From: Tipula vernalis | Lineage: Eukaryota; Arthropoda; Insecta; Diptera; Tipulidae | Assembly (NCBI GenBank): GCA_958295665.1 | Contig: OY282558.1 | Coordinates: 133,780,826-133,844,825 of the forward strand | Length of the DNA: 64,000 nucleotides | Direction of reading: 5' to 3' | Part shown: positions 12,411 to 23,745 of the stretch, one piece after another | Position numbering within the stretch: the first letter of the stretch is position 1 | Layout of the letters: every line of letters begins with the position of its first letter | Notes under the pieces: generated by a model | Database searches by the model: none | Told to the model about the DNA's origin: nothing | What the model saw: only the letters and a program-made list of their open reading frames with translations | Made by a program: the position numbers and the translations under genes

Positions 12411-13260
12411 CGATACTTTTTACTCAAAATCAGTTTAACCTGATGTTCATTGATTTCCTCAACAATTGTTTCAGATTTCGATGGCCGCTCCTCGCAATGA
12501 CTGATTGTTGGACGCCTTACTGTCGCATCCATACCGTTAAATTTAAGTTTCAGCTCGATGTTATCATTGCTCAATATTCTTCGTCCAAAATTCAACACAA
12601 AACCATTCATCCTCATGAAGTTCGTTCCCAAAATGACCTCATCCACAATGTCTGCGACCAGAACTTCGTGTGGGAAAAGAGTTTCGACAATCCTTATGTT
12701 AACGAATTTTTTCCCTTTTAACATTGCACTCTCTCCATTTGCCATTCTCAATTTCAACCCATCAGCCAGCTGCACAGCTCCTGTGATCAAGTCTTTCTGA
12801 ACAATTGTATGGGTTGCTCCGGTATCCTGCGTAATGATACAATTCCTCCCATCAACATTGCCCTTGATTGTTACGCTGCTTCCGCCTCATGCTACACTCG
12901 TAACAGGGATGAATATTATGTGGCAACCAGACGGTGAAGCCAGCATCGGTTCCTTTAAACTGACTTCTACCCTTTCTACTTTACCGACTTTTGCCATCCG
13001 TTCATCCGATTCCTGTTCTTCTCTTAGTGCTCTTTCCACAGAAGTTGGTGATCCGTGCCGTTTTCGTCTTGCTACCAAACAATCTCGTGAGATGTGGTCA
13101 GTATTATTACAAACCCAACATCTTAGTTCGCTCCGTCTAGATCTTTGTCCTGACCGTTCGACGTTCGCCTGCGCAAAAGGTGAAGATCTCCTCCCTCCTT
13201 TTATTACTTTTCGACAATCGCTTATGATATGACCCAACTTGTCACATTCCCAACACCTAA
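12389..13260 (-). pseudogene. Gypsy gag zinc-knuckle region and retropepsin
   Basis: Two CCHC zinc knuckles (CWECDKLGHIISDC at about 13200-13243 and CWVCNNTDHISRDC at about 13075-13120) are followed in the same frame by the retropepsin active site DTGATHT (about 12805-12830). The protease fold continues to the motif VILGTNFMRMNG. A TGA at 12887-12889 separates the knuckles from the protease without a change of frame. It may be a nonsense mutation or a former gag-pol junction. The frame then ends at 12389, where the rest of pol has been lost. Homology to metazoan Gypsy elements is clear, the clade is not. Confidence 0.8.
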
Positions 13261-13656
13261 GCCTGCCGCTTCTAAATTTTGGTACCGTCCGCTCGATTTA
13301 CCCGTTAGCGTCTAAATTCATTTGGCGCCTAAATAATGACGGTCTGGTAAATTCTGCACAGCCTCGATCGTTAACGCAAACGCAACGGTTTCCGCGAACG
13401 TTGCTTTAGGTGACAGCATCACCGCGGATCTCTAGATCTCGAATGCCACCAATGAATGCGTCAATTTTTAGTCTTTCCATATAATCGGCTGACGTACTGG
13501 TATGTGGTAGATGTAGTAATCGCTCGATTGCCGACGAAAATTCCTGAAGCGGTTCTCCTCCCTTTTGGTAGCGGCTTATTAGTTCCATGCGATATATTTC
13601 GCGCTTGGGGTCACTGCCCTACTTCCGATCAAGCGCCTTCACAATTTCACAGCGAC
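13261..13656 (-). pseudogene. Gypsy gag capsid fragment
   Basis: The frame at 13406-13588 contains RMELISRYQKGGEPLQEF, typical of the C-terminal capsid region of Gypsy Gag proteins. A frameshift separates it from the zinc-knuckle frame at 13260. The N-terminal half of gag and the 5' leader are missing, because sequence passes straight into an LTR fragment at about 13657. Confidence 0.7.
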
Positions 13657-13830
13657 CTGTTCGCCTTTTTATATACACAAACCAAACTTCTCGAAAGTTC
13701 ATGACTTTTACAGTTATAATAGCGTAGAAACATTTAGAACATTTTTATCATGGAAAATTCCATTTAGTACAGTAAAAGATTGAGCTATTGATTTAACTTA
13801 TTCTATCACTCCCTAGATGTCACCGTCACA
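13657..13830 (-). repeat. Truncated 5' LTR of the deleted Gypsy element
   Basis: About 174 bp from the LTR start (TGTGACGGTGACATC at 13830, minus strand) to the TATA-like stretch TATATAAAAAGGCGAA. The rest of the LTR, primer site and gag start are deleted. It matches the outer part of the LTR at 11673-12129. Confidence 0.8.
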
Positions 13831-13842
13831 ATATAAAGTTAT

Positions 13843-14324
13843 TGTGACGGTGACACCTAGTGTGTAATAGAAGAAGTTAAATTAATAGCTCAATGTTTTA
13901 CTGTTCTTAATAGAATTTTCCATGAAAAAAATGTTCTAAATGTTTCTACGCTATTCTAACTGGAAAAGTCGTTAACTTTCGAGAAGTTTGGTTTGTTTAT
14001 AAAAAAAGGCGAACAAGATCGAATTAGATTATTAGTATTTGGAACGCGATATAGTAAACTTGTAAGATTATTAGTAATATTTGGTAAGCGAAAATGTAAA
14101 GAATAAAGGAATTAAAAAGTGTTTTAGTGTAAAATAAAAAGTAAAAGTGATCAGTAAAATTTGAGAATAATTTATATAAATTGATTTTGTTAATTTTTAT
14201 TAATAAACTGTGTTGGTATAAATTTTGTGAAATAAATAAATTCGTTGGTGATAAATTAAATTTATTTTGTATTATTCACAATCCAGTGATACAAATCTTG
14301 GGTGACAAAGCAAAAACGTGACGA
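13843..14324 (+). repeat. Solo Gypsy LTR in opposite orientation
   Basis: A complete LTR of about 482 bp begins TGTGACGGTGACACC and ends ...AAAAACGTGACGA. It belongs to the same family as 11673-12129 but is inverted, and lies only 12 bp (13831-13842) from the truncated LTR. The two LTR starts form a hairpin-prone junction. No coding sequence is attached on its right. Confidence 0.8.
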
Positions 14325-14490
14325 TATATTGAAATTCAAGCATTTGTGCAAATTTCTCAGTGATCATAATTAAGAATTTGTTACGTTTTCATTTAAAAAT
14401 TTGTTTAAGAAAAAAAAAGTGATTTCCCATAAATGTTTTATATGAAAAGTTTGATAAAATCTTCGCTTTTTAGAACCACCTTGTAGATAA

Positions 14491-16018
14491 CACAGACTTT
14501 CATCCCAGGAAAATTTGAAATTACCTTTGACAACACGAGCGTAAAAATGTATCCCATGTTTTTTTTTCTACACTATTTAAACTGTACGAAATTTAAATCC
14601 ATCCCAGACTTTTCATCCGAACGAAAAAATTAATCCCATTTAAAAATAAATAAAAAAATTATTATTTATGTCAGCATTATGGCTAGCCTGAAATTTTGTT
14701 ATATCAATATAGTAGAGAATTTAATTAGCTACCTCTGGGCCAATTTTAAAACCGGTTTGCTTGTTAGAAATAAACAAAAAAGAATTTCATAAAATTGTGC
14801 TAAGAATTATGGAGGCCCTTCAAATTTGTCCCTGCAAATCCTTTGACTACCTTTTAGCCAATTCTGAACGCGGTTCTCTTGTTAACATTTTCGTTACATC
14901 AATAAATGTGTTGCCTTCCCATAGTTAAAAATGGATAAAATAAAACACCAGAAAAAACTCTTCTGCTCAAGATTATGGTGGCCCTGCAAATTTGTTATGT
15001 TTGTTCAGTAGGTGGACCCATTGGCTACCTCTTGGTAAATTCTGAGCGCGGTTCGTTTTTCAGAATTTCCTTTTAACTATAGGAAGGCCGCACTTTTATT
15101 AATGAGGCGGAAATTCTAACAAGGGAAATGCGTTCAGAATTGGCAAGGATGTAGTAAATCCATCCCCGTACTGAACCGACATAACAAATTTGCAGGGCTA
15201 CCCTTAACCTGAGCAGAAGAAATTTTTTTGAATTTTTATTTTATTCATTTTTAACTATGGGAATGCAACACATTTTTTGATGTGGCGGGCCAATGGGTCC
15301 CCTACCAAATTTTCAGGGACACTATAATCCTAAGCAGCAGAATTTTCTTTGTGTTTTTATTTTATTCATATTTAACTATGGAAAGGCCCATTGATGTAAC
15401 GAAAATTCTAACAAGAGAACTTTGTTCAGAATTGGCCAAGAGGTAGCCAAAGGGTTCTTCTTCTGAACTAGAATAACAAAATTACAGGGCCACCAAATTC
15501 CTGAGCAAAAGTTGGGTTTTTATTTTATTCATTTTTTACTATGGGAAGGCAACACATTTTATGATGTATAGGAAATTCTACATAGTGAACGGCGTGCCGA
15601 ATTAGCTAAGAGGTAGCCAATGGGTCACTTACTGAACCGATATAACAAATTTACAGGGCTACCATAATTCTGAGCAGAAGAATTTTATGAAATTGTTTTC
15701 TTTATTTCTAACAAACGAAATTCAATACGTTTAAACAAAAATTCTAACAAGCAAATCGGTTTTATAGTTGGCCCAGAGGCAGCTATTTAAATCCTCTACT
15801 ACATTGTCATAACAAATTTTCAGGCTAGCCATAATCCTGATATAAATAATCATTTTTTTATTTATTTTTAAATGGGATGGATTTTTTCGTTCGAGTGAGA
15901 AGTCTGGGATGGATTTAAATTTCGTACATTTTAAATAGTGTAGAAAAAAAGTCTGGGATGAATTTTTACGCTCGTGTTGTCAGAGGTAATTACAAATTTT
16001 CCTGGGATGAAATTGTGG
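14491..16018. mobile_element. Foldback-type element with long inverted repeats
   Basis: Outer arms of at least 250 bp (about 14491-14750 and 15765-16018) are inverted copies with roughly 90% identity by eye. They share ACAACACGAGCGTAAAAAT, CGAAATTTAAATCCATCCCA and TATGGCTAGCCTGAAA. Inside the arms lie inverted tandem units with a period of about 170-180 bp. The marker CTGAGCAGAAGAA recurs near 15191, 15309, 15490 and 15660, and in reverse near 14793 and 14960. The two halves meet near 15085. There is no coding frame. The layout resembles Drosophila Foldback or Galileo-type elements, but family membership is an inference. Confidence 0.8.
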
Positions 16019-18219
16019 GATAGCTTCAACGGGGATCTTTTTAGGTTAAGACTTTGACAAAATGCGTCACGAAAACCATGTTTCGTGGCTATTTAACCAA
16101 TTCTGAATTTTTAGGGGGCCGATAGAACGAACATCATACAATTATTATTTATAATTCTGATGAATAAACGTAAAAGTATTATAACAATAAACGAACTTTG
16201 CAAACTACTACAGAGAATTCAAAAGTGATAACAAGCCACCAGGTCAAAATAACATCCCAAGACGAAACAAATAAGACCAAAACTTCTCCTGTAGGGTACA
16301 AGACATACATAGGCCTATCAGAAAATCTTAGTGAGATGTTGATCGATAAATTAACAATTTATAACCTTTGAGCTTTTGTTCAGGTTCTGTAGCATCACGA
16401 TTTAATTTCGAAAATAAATTTATTGTTTATGTTTTACGATTAGTTGATAATCAGAATCATCTTCTTTTTAAGATTTTAAGGACTTAAATAAATGTTTGGA
16501 AAGTGCAAATATTGCGCGAATAAAATGAAATTATACCTAGTGGTTTCACATCTGAGTGTACGGATGATTGTTACCCGCAAAGTACTCGTTTGACCCGGAA
16601 AAATGGAATTTTACACTTATGCCACTATATATTACTGCCACAGATATATAAGTGTACTAAAATTGTATTGCACCGAAAAATATAAATTTACTTTACCAAG
16701 TATACGGTATTACGTAGAAGAGCTTTTTGAAATATAAATCAATGCTGACGCATAATTTTAAAATTTATTTGATATAATTTAGACAAAAGACATTTTTGTG
16801 GTATAATAGTAAAGTGCAATAATAAAATTTCGATAACACCGGATCGTCACACTTTTTTTTTATTTTTTATTTTTTATCAAAATAATTTAAAACCAATTAT
16901 TATTGTAAAATTGTTATCTCAACCAAATACACAAGCTTATACATAAGTGTATTTATATACAAACATACAAACTAGTCTAGTAATGATTTAATAACTCACC
17001 ATTGTGTTTACATTAAACAGGTAAATTTCGTTAAACGTTGCTTCCTTAAAATTAACTAAAGTTAAAATTATCGAAAAGGCTGCGACATAATGAATCACGT
17101 AATTCGAGATTTGCCTGTAAAACGAGAAAGTCAACGATATCATATCACTCACTATTTATTTATAAAATTATTTTATTTTTTGCAAAATATTTTGATGTAC
17201 AAACATTCTTTTGCGTGTATATATTTCCAGTTCTTAGAAGGACCAATGAGCGTTGTTTGTGGATGAAACATCAAGTTTGTGTACGTTTAAATCTAAAATA
17301 CCATAAATGTTTAAAATTGTTCGTCTCTACAATGTATGGATGCATCGACCTTTGTGTTTTTTTTTTAAATCTGTTAGTCGTATCTCTATATATGTATTTA
17401 AAACGACAGCTTTTTCTTATGGTATATCACACTTTAATACAGAATTCGTAAAATGACGTCCATATTATAAAGATTAAGAATAACAAAAATGCTTATCTTA
17501 CATATTATCATTTTTGAGTTAACAACCAATTACAAATTTTTTTTTTTTTTTTAAATTCAAATGCAAATATTGTGTACAGTATGAAGCATTTATTCCTTGT
17601 TATCTCTCAACATTTTCATTTTTTATTTTTTTGCTGTCTATAATGAAATGCACTTCATTTAAAATAATTACTAATCCGTATAAAGTGGAATTTTTATTTA
17701 AGTAGCAAAATCATGTATCGCAACAAAATAGAAGATAGTAGTTGAGTATATGGGTAACAATCATACGGGAAAGTAGAAGAGAATAATGAAACTGGAAAAT
17801 GTTCATTTTATCTTCTTGTCGTCGTTCTTGTGTTTTATAAAAAAAAAACTGAAAAATAAAATTCGGTACCAAATGATGAGGAGGAAACGGAAATCAGAAA
17901 ATACATTGTCACAATTTATATGAACATAATAATAAAAGCTTTTTTTTCTAACACGTTTTTGTCGCTTTTGTTATAAAAGTCGGTTAAGATAATTTTATCT
18001 GATTTTCTTATAGAACTCTTGTTTAAAATTAAATAAAACTAACTCCTACTGCTGTTGTGTAGGGGAGTTTTAAAAGAAGGGTTCCGTAAACTTTGTGCAC
18101 AGTTCAAATCTATAACTCACCATTTGTAAAACAATTTGAAATTTTTTATGTCACCTAAATTGTTTACCATAGATAAAAAATGGTAGCAAAATTTAATTTT
18201 CCACAACATGCTAAAAAGC
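16019..18219. other. AT-rich intergenic DNA
   Basis: No recognisable frame, RNA gene or long repeat. There are many homopolymer runs. Confidence 0.55.
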
Positions 18220-18445
18220 TCCTAAATTCAAATGTATTTTGTGTATGACAGTTTTAACTTTATTCGGTAGCGTAGCTATTAAATATTTGGTGAATATTGA
18301 AAATATGAGTTCAAAATAGTTTTTCGTACAAAGTTTGTTTAAGTTTTTGTTTTTAGAAAAGTTACTTTCTAAAACTAAAAATAGCAAATATTTTTGTGAG
18401 CTTTGGGAATTTTGTTTCAACGTTTGTTGTTAATTTATCATCGCA
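18220..18445. repeat. AT-rich dispersed repeat, copy 1
   Basis: This segment aligns in the same direction with 29810-30015. Shared blocks include TTCAAAATAGTTTTTCGTA and TTTTGTGAGCTTTG. It is non-coding, and family and function are unknown. Confidence 0.6.
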
Positions 18446-18619
18446 AAGATTCGGTTCTTATTTTATTTGAATACTTTTTTTATAAATATAGTTTTTATCA
18501 TATATGAGTATGAAACGTGCAGCAGGGAAACTTTAGAATTGAAAAATAAAACTTCTCATACTGTGAAAAATCTGATTTGTAGTGAATACCAGACAAATGT
18601 AACCTAACTATTTCCCGTC

Positions 18620-18845
18620 AGTAAACAAACTGTAGAACGGGTTTCTTCTTACAAAAATTAAAATTTTTCCAATTTTTATTCATAAAACAATGTAAAATTA
18701 AATTCATTTAATACCCCTAAATGACCTTAATACAATTTATTGTGTCTTGGATAAATCGTTATAGGGTCATTTAGGGGTAATAATTAATTTTATTTTCCCT
18801 CGTTTTACGACGGAAAATTTATGTTTTTCTGTAAACTGGTTACTA
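18620..18845. repeat. Palindromic MITE-like sequence
   Basis: The inverted core is TACCCCTAAATGACC (about 18711-18726) against GGGTCATTTAGGGGTA (about 18764-18779). Weaker inverted similarity extends outwards to about 18620 and 18845. No coding content. Confidence 0.6.
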
Positions 18846-19700
18846 ACTTAATATTTTCAGCTAATTAAATAAATTTGTCGAGTTTACATTTAAACTATAG
18901 TTTCATTCATGCATTTTAAGATTTTAGGTCTTTTTTAAGGCGCAATTTCAGAATTCGAAGCTGTTACAATATCAACATCCTCGTTTCTTTAGATAATCTA
19001 TACTGAGGCTCAAGGCAGCCCCAACGTTTTCGTAACTTGCTTTCTTAATGTCCTACTTTATGCCCCTACCTTACCTAACTCAATCCAGTTGGAGCATCCA
19101 CAAGGAATCAAAAATCCTCGCTAATTGCCAAGAAATCCGTCGTATCCTAGGCTATTCTTAAATTTTACACATTGCAAACGATTCGTCTGATTTGGCGTTT
19201 AGCTTGTTACAGTGAGCTCCTGAAAAATACTATAGAAACAATAATAAAAATTTGATGAAAACTTACTGAGTTTCGTTTCTTTCTCGATCTTCTCCAGTTT
19301 GCAATGTGCCATTATCGGTTTACGAATGTATTTTTGATAGCTTTCCGTGCCTTTCCGTTTCAACTCCTTCCAACCTTTCTGGTTGCAAGTAGTCGTTTCA
19401 TGTTGTAAGTAGTCGTTTCATGTTGTATATGTAACTGTAATCAGCTGAAACCCCTCTAGTACTTCATCGATCGATTCTCGGTTTTCCCCACAAGATCTAT
19501 TGGCACTTCCTGTTATCTGAGCTTAGAGCCTAAATGTTGATTTTATGTTTTATATTAGTTTATTTTCGTTACAATACGTGTCGACTTTAAATTTAACTCG
19601 TTTTTACTACTTTATGTGGTTAAAAAAGTTTCGCTCCAAAAATAATAGTAACTTCATACTTACCCGTATACCTGTTGTTGCTGAATTTATTGAAAACGCA
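18846..19700. other. AT-rich intergenic DNA
   Basis: A GC-richer patch at about 18990-19520 contains no frame or motif I can name. Short direct repeat GTAGTCGTTTCATGTTGTA occurs twice near 19388 and 19408. Confidence 0.5.
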
Positions 19701-19950
19701 TTAAGGCTGTATGGTACTCAAAAAAAATTTCTGTTTTGGTATCGATATTTAAATGTCCAAAAATATGTCCAAACTGTGCCTATAATAAAAAAAATATCGT
19801 TTTGATTTTTGTTTTGTTTTGATGAAAAATAAATATAAATGTATGTCGACTTTGCTTATTTCTCTTTTTTCCAGAATAAAATTATATACTATTTCGGTTA
19901 TTTATTTTTGTAGTATATTTTCGTTGAGAAAACACCAAAAGTATAATACA

Positions 19951-20164
19951 TACTAAAGATACATGTTAAACCGAAAGTGGTCTGACTGAAAACGTCCGAG
20001 ATAAATTCAACATGTACACGGCAGCTTGACTGAAAGCAAAGATTATTAACAAGAAGATCTTCTTGTTAATAATCTTTGCTTTCAGTCAAGTCGCCCTTTA
20101 CATGTTGAATTTATCTCGGACATTTTCAGTCAGACCACTTTCGGTTTAACATGTATCTTTAGTA
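19951..20164. repeat. 214-bp loopless palindrome
   Basis: The two 107-bp halves meet exactly at GATC (20056-20059). They are about 95% complementary, with mismatches clustered near 20020-20032. The core AACAAGAAGATCTTCTTGTT is perfect. The outer ends read TACTAAAGAT...ATCTTTAGTA. It lies between the left end of the Kolobok-like element and the end of its gene. It is either a subterminal part of the element or a small inserted palindromic MITE. Transcribed, it would fold into one long hairpin. Confidence 0.9.
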
Positions 20165-21355
20165 ACAGCTACTTCAGTTTTCCTTATAGTAGTTATTGAT
20201 TTTGTATAATAAAAAATGTGAACTTCCTCCACCATGTTTCGTTTACAAATGTGCTCTGTTTTATGCTTTATATTATACCATATTTATGAAATTTAAAACA
20301 AATTTATTTTAATTTTTAAATTCACAATTTTAAATTAGTTTTTTAAAATAATTAAAAAAATCAAATGAGAAAAATTGAAAACTTGGTATGTTTTATTTAT
20401 AAATAATAAAAATAAATAATTATAATAATAATAAAATTCAAGCGAGTAGTATCTTATTTATTAATCAAAAGTTGATTCAAAATTATTATCTGGGCTTTGA
20501 GGGTAATCTCTTAGCACCATTCCTCTTTTATAGCGACTGTCCACTATTTTTAAAAGCAACGAATTAAAATAAAACTTTAAAAGAACAGGAAGCATTTCTT
20601 TTTAAAAAAAAACGGCATCATGCGGTATTTTTAAAAATATCATCCCCATCAAAGTCCAGATAACGAAAAAGCAAAGGTTTCTTTTGGTTATTTTCATTTG
20701 TCCTTGCATTTAGTAATAATACGGGTGTGCTTTATTAATGAAAAACGTATCATTTTCTTTGTCGTATTTTACATATTTAATTTTTTTTAGTTTGATTGCT
20801 TCTAAAGGATTCAACTCCCGTGAATTGTACGGCCACTTTGCTTCGACAACCGCACCGGTACCTAATATACCATCCGGACTGTCAGATAAACATGGGTATT
20901 TATCATATTTAAAAAGTCCACATTTTTCAACTTTAAGCTGAGTTTCCTGTTCAAATGCATCTATATCATCTTCTTCGTGGTATCTTCCCCAAACTACTGC
21001 TTTTGCAAATGACGCGGACTCCGTATTGTAAAGGATTTGCTTTACTTTATTTGGAAAACTATGCTCATTCCGAAACCGACAAACAACACCAAAATTAGAA
21101 CTTGATAATCTCTTAAGTTGCATCTCATGCCATATTGTACTCTGCGATTGATCGATAGTTTTTATTTGTATATTGTGACGATCGTCCCTTTTGCATTTTA
21201 ATTTAAAAATAACACTTTGTTTGGACTCTACAATCTAAGCTTCAGTCATGTCCGGCCATTCACACGTTTCAGTTCCATAGTATATATATATATATATAAA
21301 TATATATATATGTCTTCTCCTCTAGAGGCCGTTCTAGGTTTTCTGCGTATACTAT

Positions 21356-21414
21356 CTAGAAATGAATATATTATCATCTAAAATTGTATCATTATATTCA
21401 ATACTTTAAATTAC
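21356..21414 (-). other. Intron 2 of the transposase-exonuclease gene
   Basis: 59 bp with donor AAAG|GTAATT and acceptor TTTCATTTCTAG. It separates the transposase end (TEKRLDK) from the linker (RRKPRTASRGED) that leads to the exonuclease part. Confidence 0.65.
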
Positions 21415-23116
21415 CTTTGTCAAGCCTTTTTTCGGTAAATCCTTTTCTTTTTCTTTCAATTGAAATAATTCGTTTTTTAGGACTTCTTTTCAGCAAAAAT
21501 TTTTCATACCAATAATGAGCACTTTTGGTATTATACTGTAATACGGCAAATTTTGCACGCGAAGTGTACGATTGTCCACGAGAAAAGTTTATGCGTTTTC
21601 CACCAACTGTTTTACATATGATTGAGTGGAACCGTTCAACAGCATTGGACTCTACGTCATAAATTAAACTTGTTGAATTATATTTTAGTCTTTGAAATAG
21701 ATCCGTTATGTTAGTGATCATTCCCGATTTTTCAAATTTCTTGAAAGTTTCTGTAACTTCACTTTTTTGTTGGTGGCAAAAATAGGTGGCACAATCAGTA
21801 TGTTTTCCATAAACATGATACGGAACATTTTTTATATCGTTTGCGAGATACTTAATTTTTTCTGCGGTAGAAGTATTTTGTACCTTACGATATTTGATTG
21901 CAGATCGTACTCCAATGCAACACCGTAAAAGTCCGTTTGAAAACAGCTTCCGAATAGATGGATTGAATTTCGTATTTCCAGCTAGATTCCTTGCATGTTT
22001 ACGAAACACTCGCATAAGGTGATATCGGCATTCAATTTTTTCAATATGAGTATTCGCATACGGTCTCGCCCTTAATATATTAGCATAAACGCTTGCATCG
22101 CCATCTGCAGTAACTTTATTATATCGCACTCCATAAAGTTGCTCGCTTTTGCAAAAACCCTCAACTATTGCGGACGTTTCAATACAGGTTGATGGACCAT
22201 AATAATTTTGATTACAATCATGCTCTTTTACGACTGTGTTTTGATTTTTAACGTTTTGGCAAATGCAGCAATATTTATTGCGGACCGTACTCCAAATTAC
22301 CTTTTTGGTGGAGTGTGCTACTATTGTAGACAGAGACTACTCCAGACAGAGAAGAATAGTTGCTTCCAACTCCATATGTCCTCTTGGAATAACAGCCATC
22401 TGCTTGTACGGTGATTAGTGTGACACCGTCTTTAGCTACATCGCCTTGTTCTATAGCTATTTGCTTTGATTCCATTGTTGCTTCAAATATTTCTGCATCA
22501 ATTATTTTTTTTATGTCCTCCTGAACACGTTTTTGAACTTTTTGGTAGGTCCGAGATGACATGTATGGAATGTTCAACACTCCAAAGAACCCTCTGTTTG
22601 CGAATACATATTCAATTCCTGTCGACACTCCTCCCAATACGCTCTGATAATTCAAATTGTCCAGTGATTTAGAGTCATTATTATTTTGGCTCGATACATT
22701 TAATTTCCCCATTATATTAGATGGGATAGCCCCATTTTTTTTTTCACTAATAATCTTCAAGTTTTTCAGTGTACACCCGAAAGCAGTGCTATGTTCGCTT
22801 ATTGTTACTAAACTTTGAAAAAGTGTTTCCTTCTAATTTTATACTATTAGGAACATGTAGTTCTTCAGTTAAAATATCACTCTCGTCTATTTCTTTTGAA
22901 TTAGTCGCATTATTATTATTACTGTCAATACAGTCAGTTGAATTTTGGTCATTGATAATTATTACATGTACGTAACCGCCATCGTTATTTTCATCTTCAG
23001 TAGTCAATAAATCTGTCTGATTCACTGTTACATCCTCTAAACTGTCTAAATCATTACAATTTTGATTGTCAAAACCTTCATTATTGGAGGATTCAATATT
23101 TCTTCCCCAGCGTTTC

Positions 23117-23179
23117 CTGTTGCAGAATATAAATATTATGAAAATATTCTATGTAATTAATAATATAATATGTACGTAC
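23117..23179 (-). other. Intron 1 of the transposase-exonuclease gene
   Basis: 63 bp with donor ATTGG|GTACGT and acceptor TTCTGCAACAG. Joining the flanks restores one frame across the basic N-terminal region. Confidence 0.7.
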
Positions 23180-23675
23180 CCAATGCGTGCTCTGTTTCGA
23201 AAATTCCGTTTTTTTTTACCAAAATTCAATTTTTGTTTCATGTTTTATTGAAATGTTTAACAATTAAACTATGGCTATCAATTAGTATTTTATTTGTTAT
23301 TATTAAAATTAGTATATACCTATGTATGTATTATAAAAACGTGTCACTACCGTTATTACTATTATTTAATAAATAGACTTACATATAGTCTTTATCACAA
23401 AATGTTTAATATCATCACTATAATATAACTATTATTTTTCAGATTTCACTTATATTTAATCAAAGTTGTTTCTTATCACGTTATAATATTACACAATAAT
23501 TTTATTAATTAGAACAAATTGGTTGCGATTTGATTATAGCCAACAATTTTTTCTGTTTTTCACACTAAGAAATTATGTTGTTACAACAATGACAACGAAA
23601 CGAACAAAATATAATTATAATTTTTTGTTTCATCATTTTTATTATAAAACGATAAGATCCTAGATACTTACCATA

Positions 23676-23745
23676 ACCATAAATAAAAGGAATATATATA
23701 TTATTATATATATTATGCTATATTCCTTTTATTTATGCCATAACT
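23676..23745. repeat. Hairpin with AT core
   Basis: AAATAAAAGGAATATA on the left is complementary to TATATTCCTTTTATTT on the right, around an ATATAT-rich loop. It lies upstream of the transposase gene, inside the right subterminal region of the Kolobok-like element. Confidence 0.75.

Larger units (their letters stand above)
20461..23241 (-). pseudogene. Mutator-like transposase fused to YqaJ exonuclease, three exons, broken
   Basis: The likely start is the ATG at 23239-23241 (MKQKLNFGKKKRNFRNRAR), a basic N-terminus. Intron 1 (23117-23179) and intron 2 (21356-21414) have GT...AG ends and sizes usual for insects. Splicing out intron 1 keeps the frame. The transposase region contains GFFGVLNIPYMSSRTYQKV, ADGCYSKRTY, a CCIC pair, TADGDASVY and NAVERFHSIICK, matching the Mutator-like domain (PF20700) as I recall it. 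The second domain (about 21180-20640) holds SSSNFG, WGRYHE and SPDGILGTGAVVEAK, the D...E-x-K signature of the YqaJ/lambda-exonuclease fold. The stop is at 20461-20463. Lesions are frameshifts near 22815 and 22330, a slip in an ATAT run near 21280-21300, and in-frame stops near 21238, 20710 and 20605. About 880 codons if intact. Family roles: transposition, and a 5'-3' exonuclease whose part in transposition is unknown to me. Confidence 0.85.

Noticed and set aside
12275..13232. Plus-strand frames of 80-148 codons
   Set aside because: They lie opposite the Gypsy gag and protease, which carry the real family motifs.
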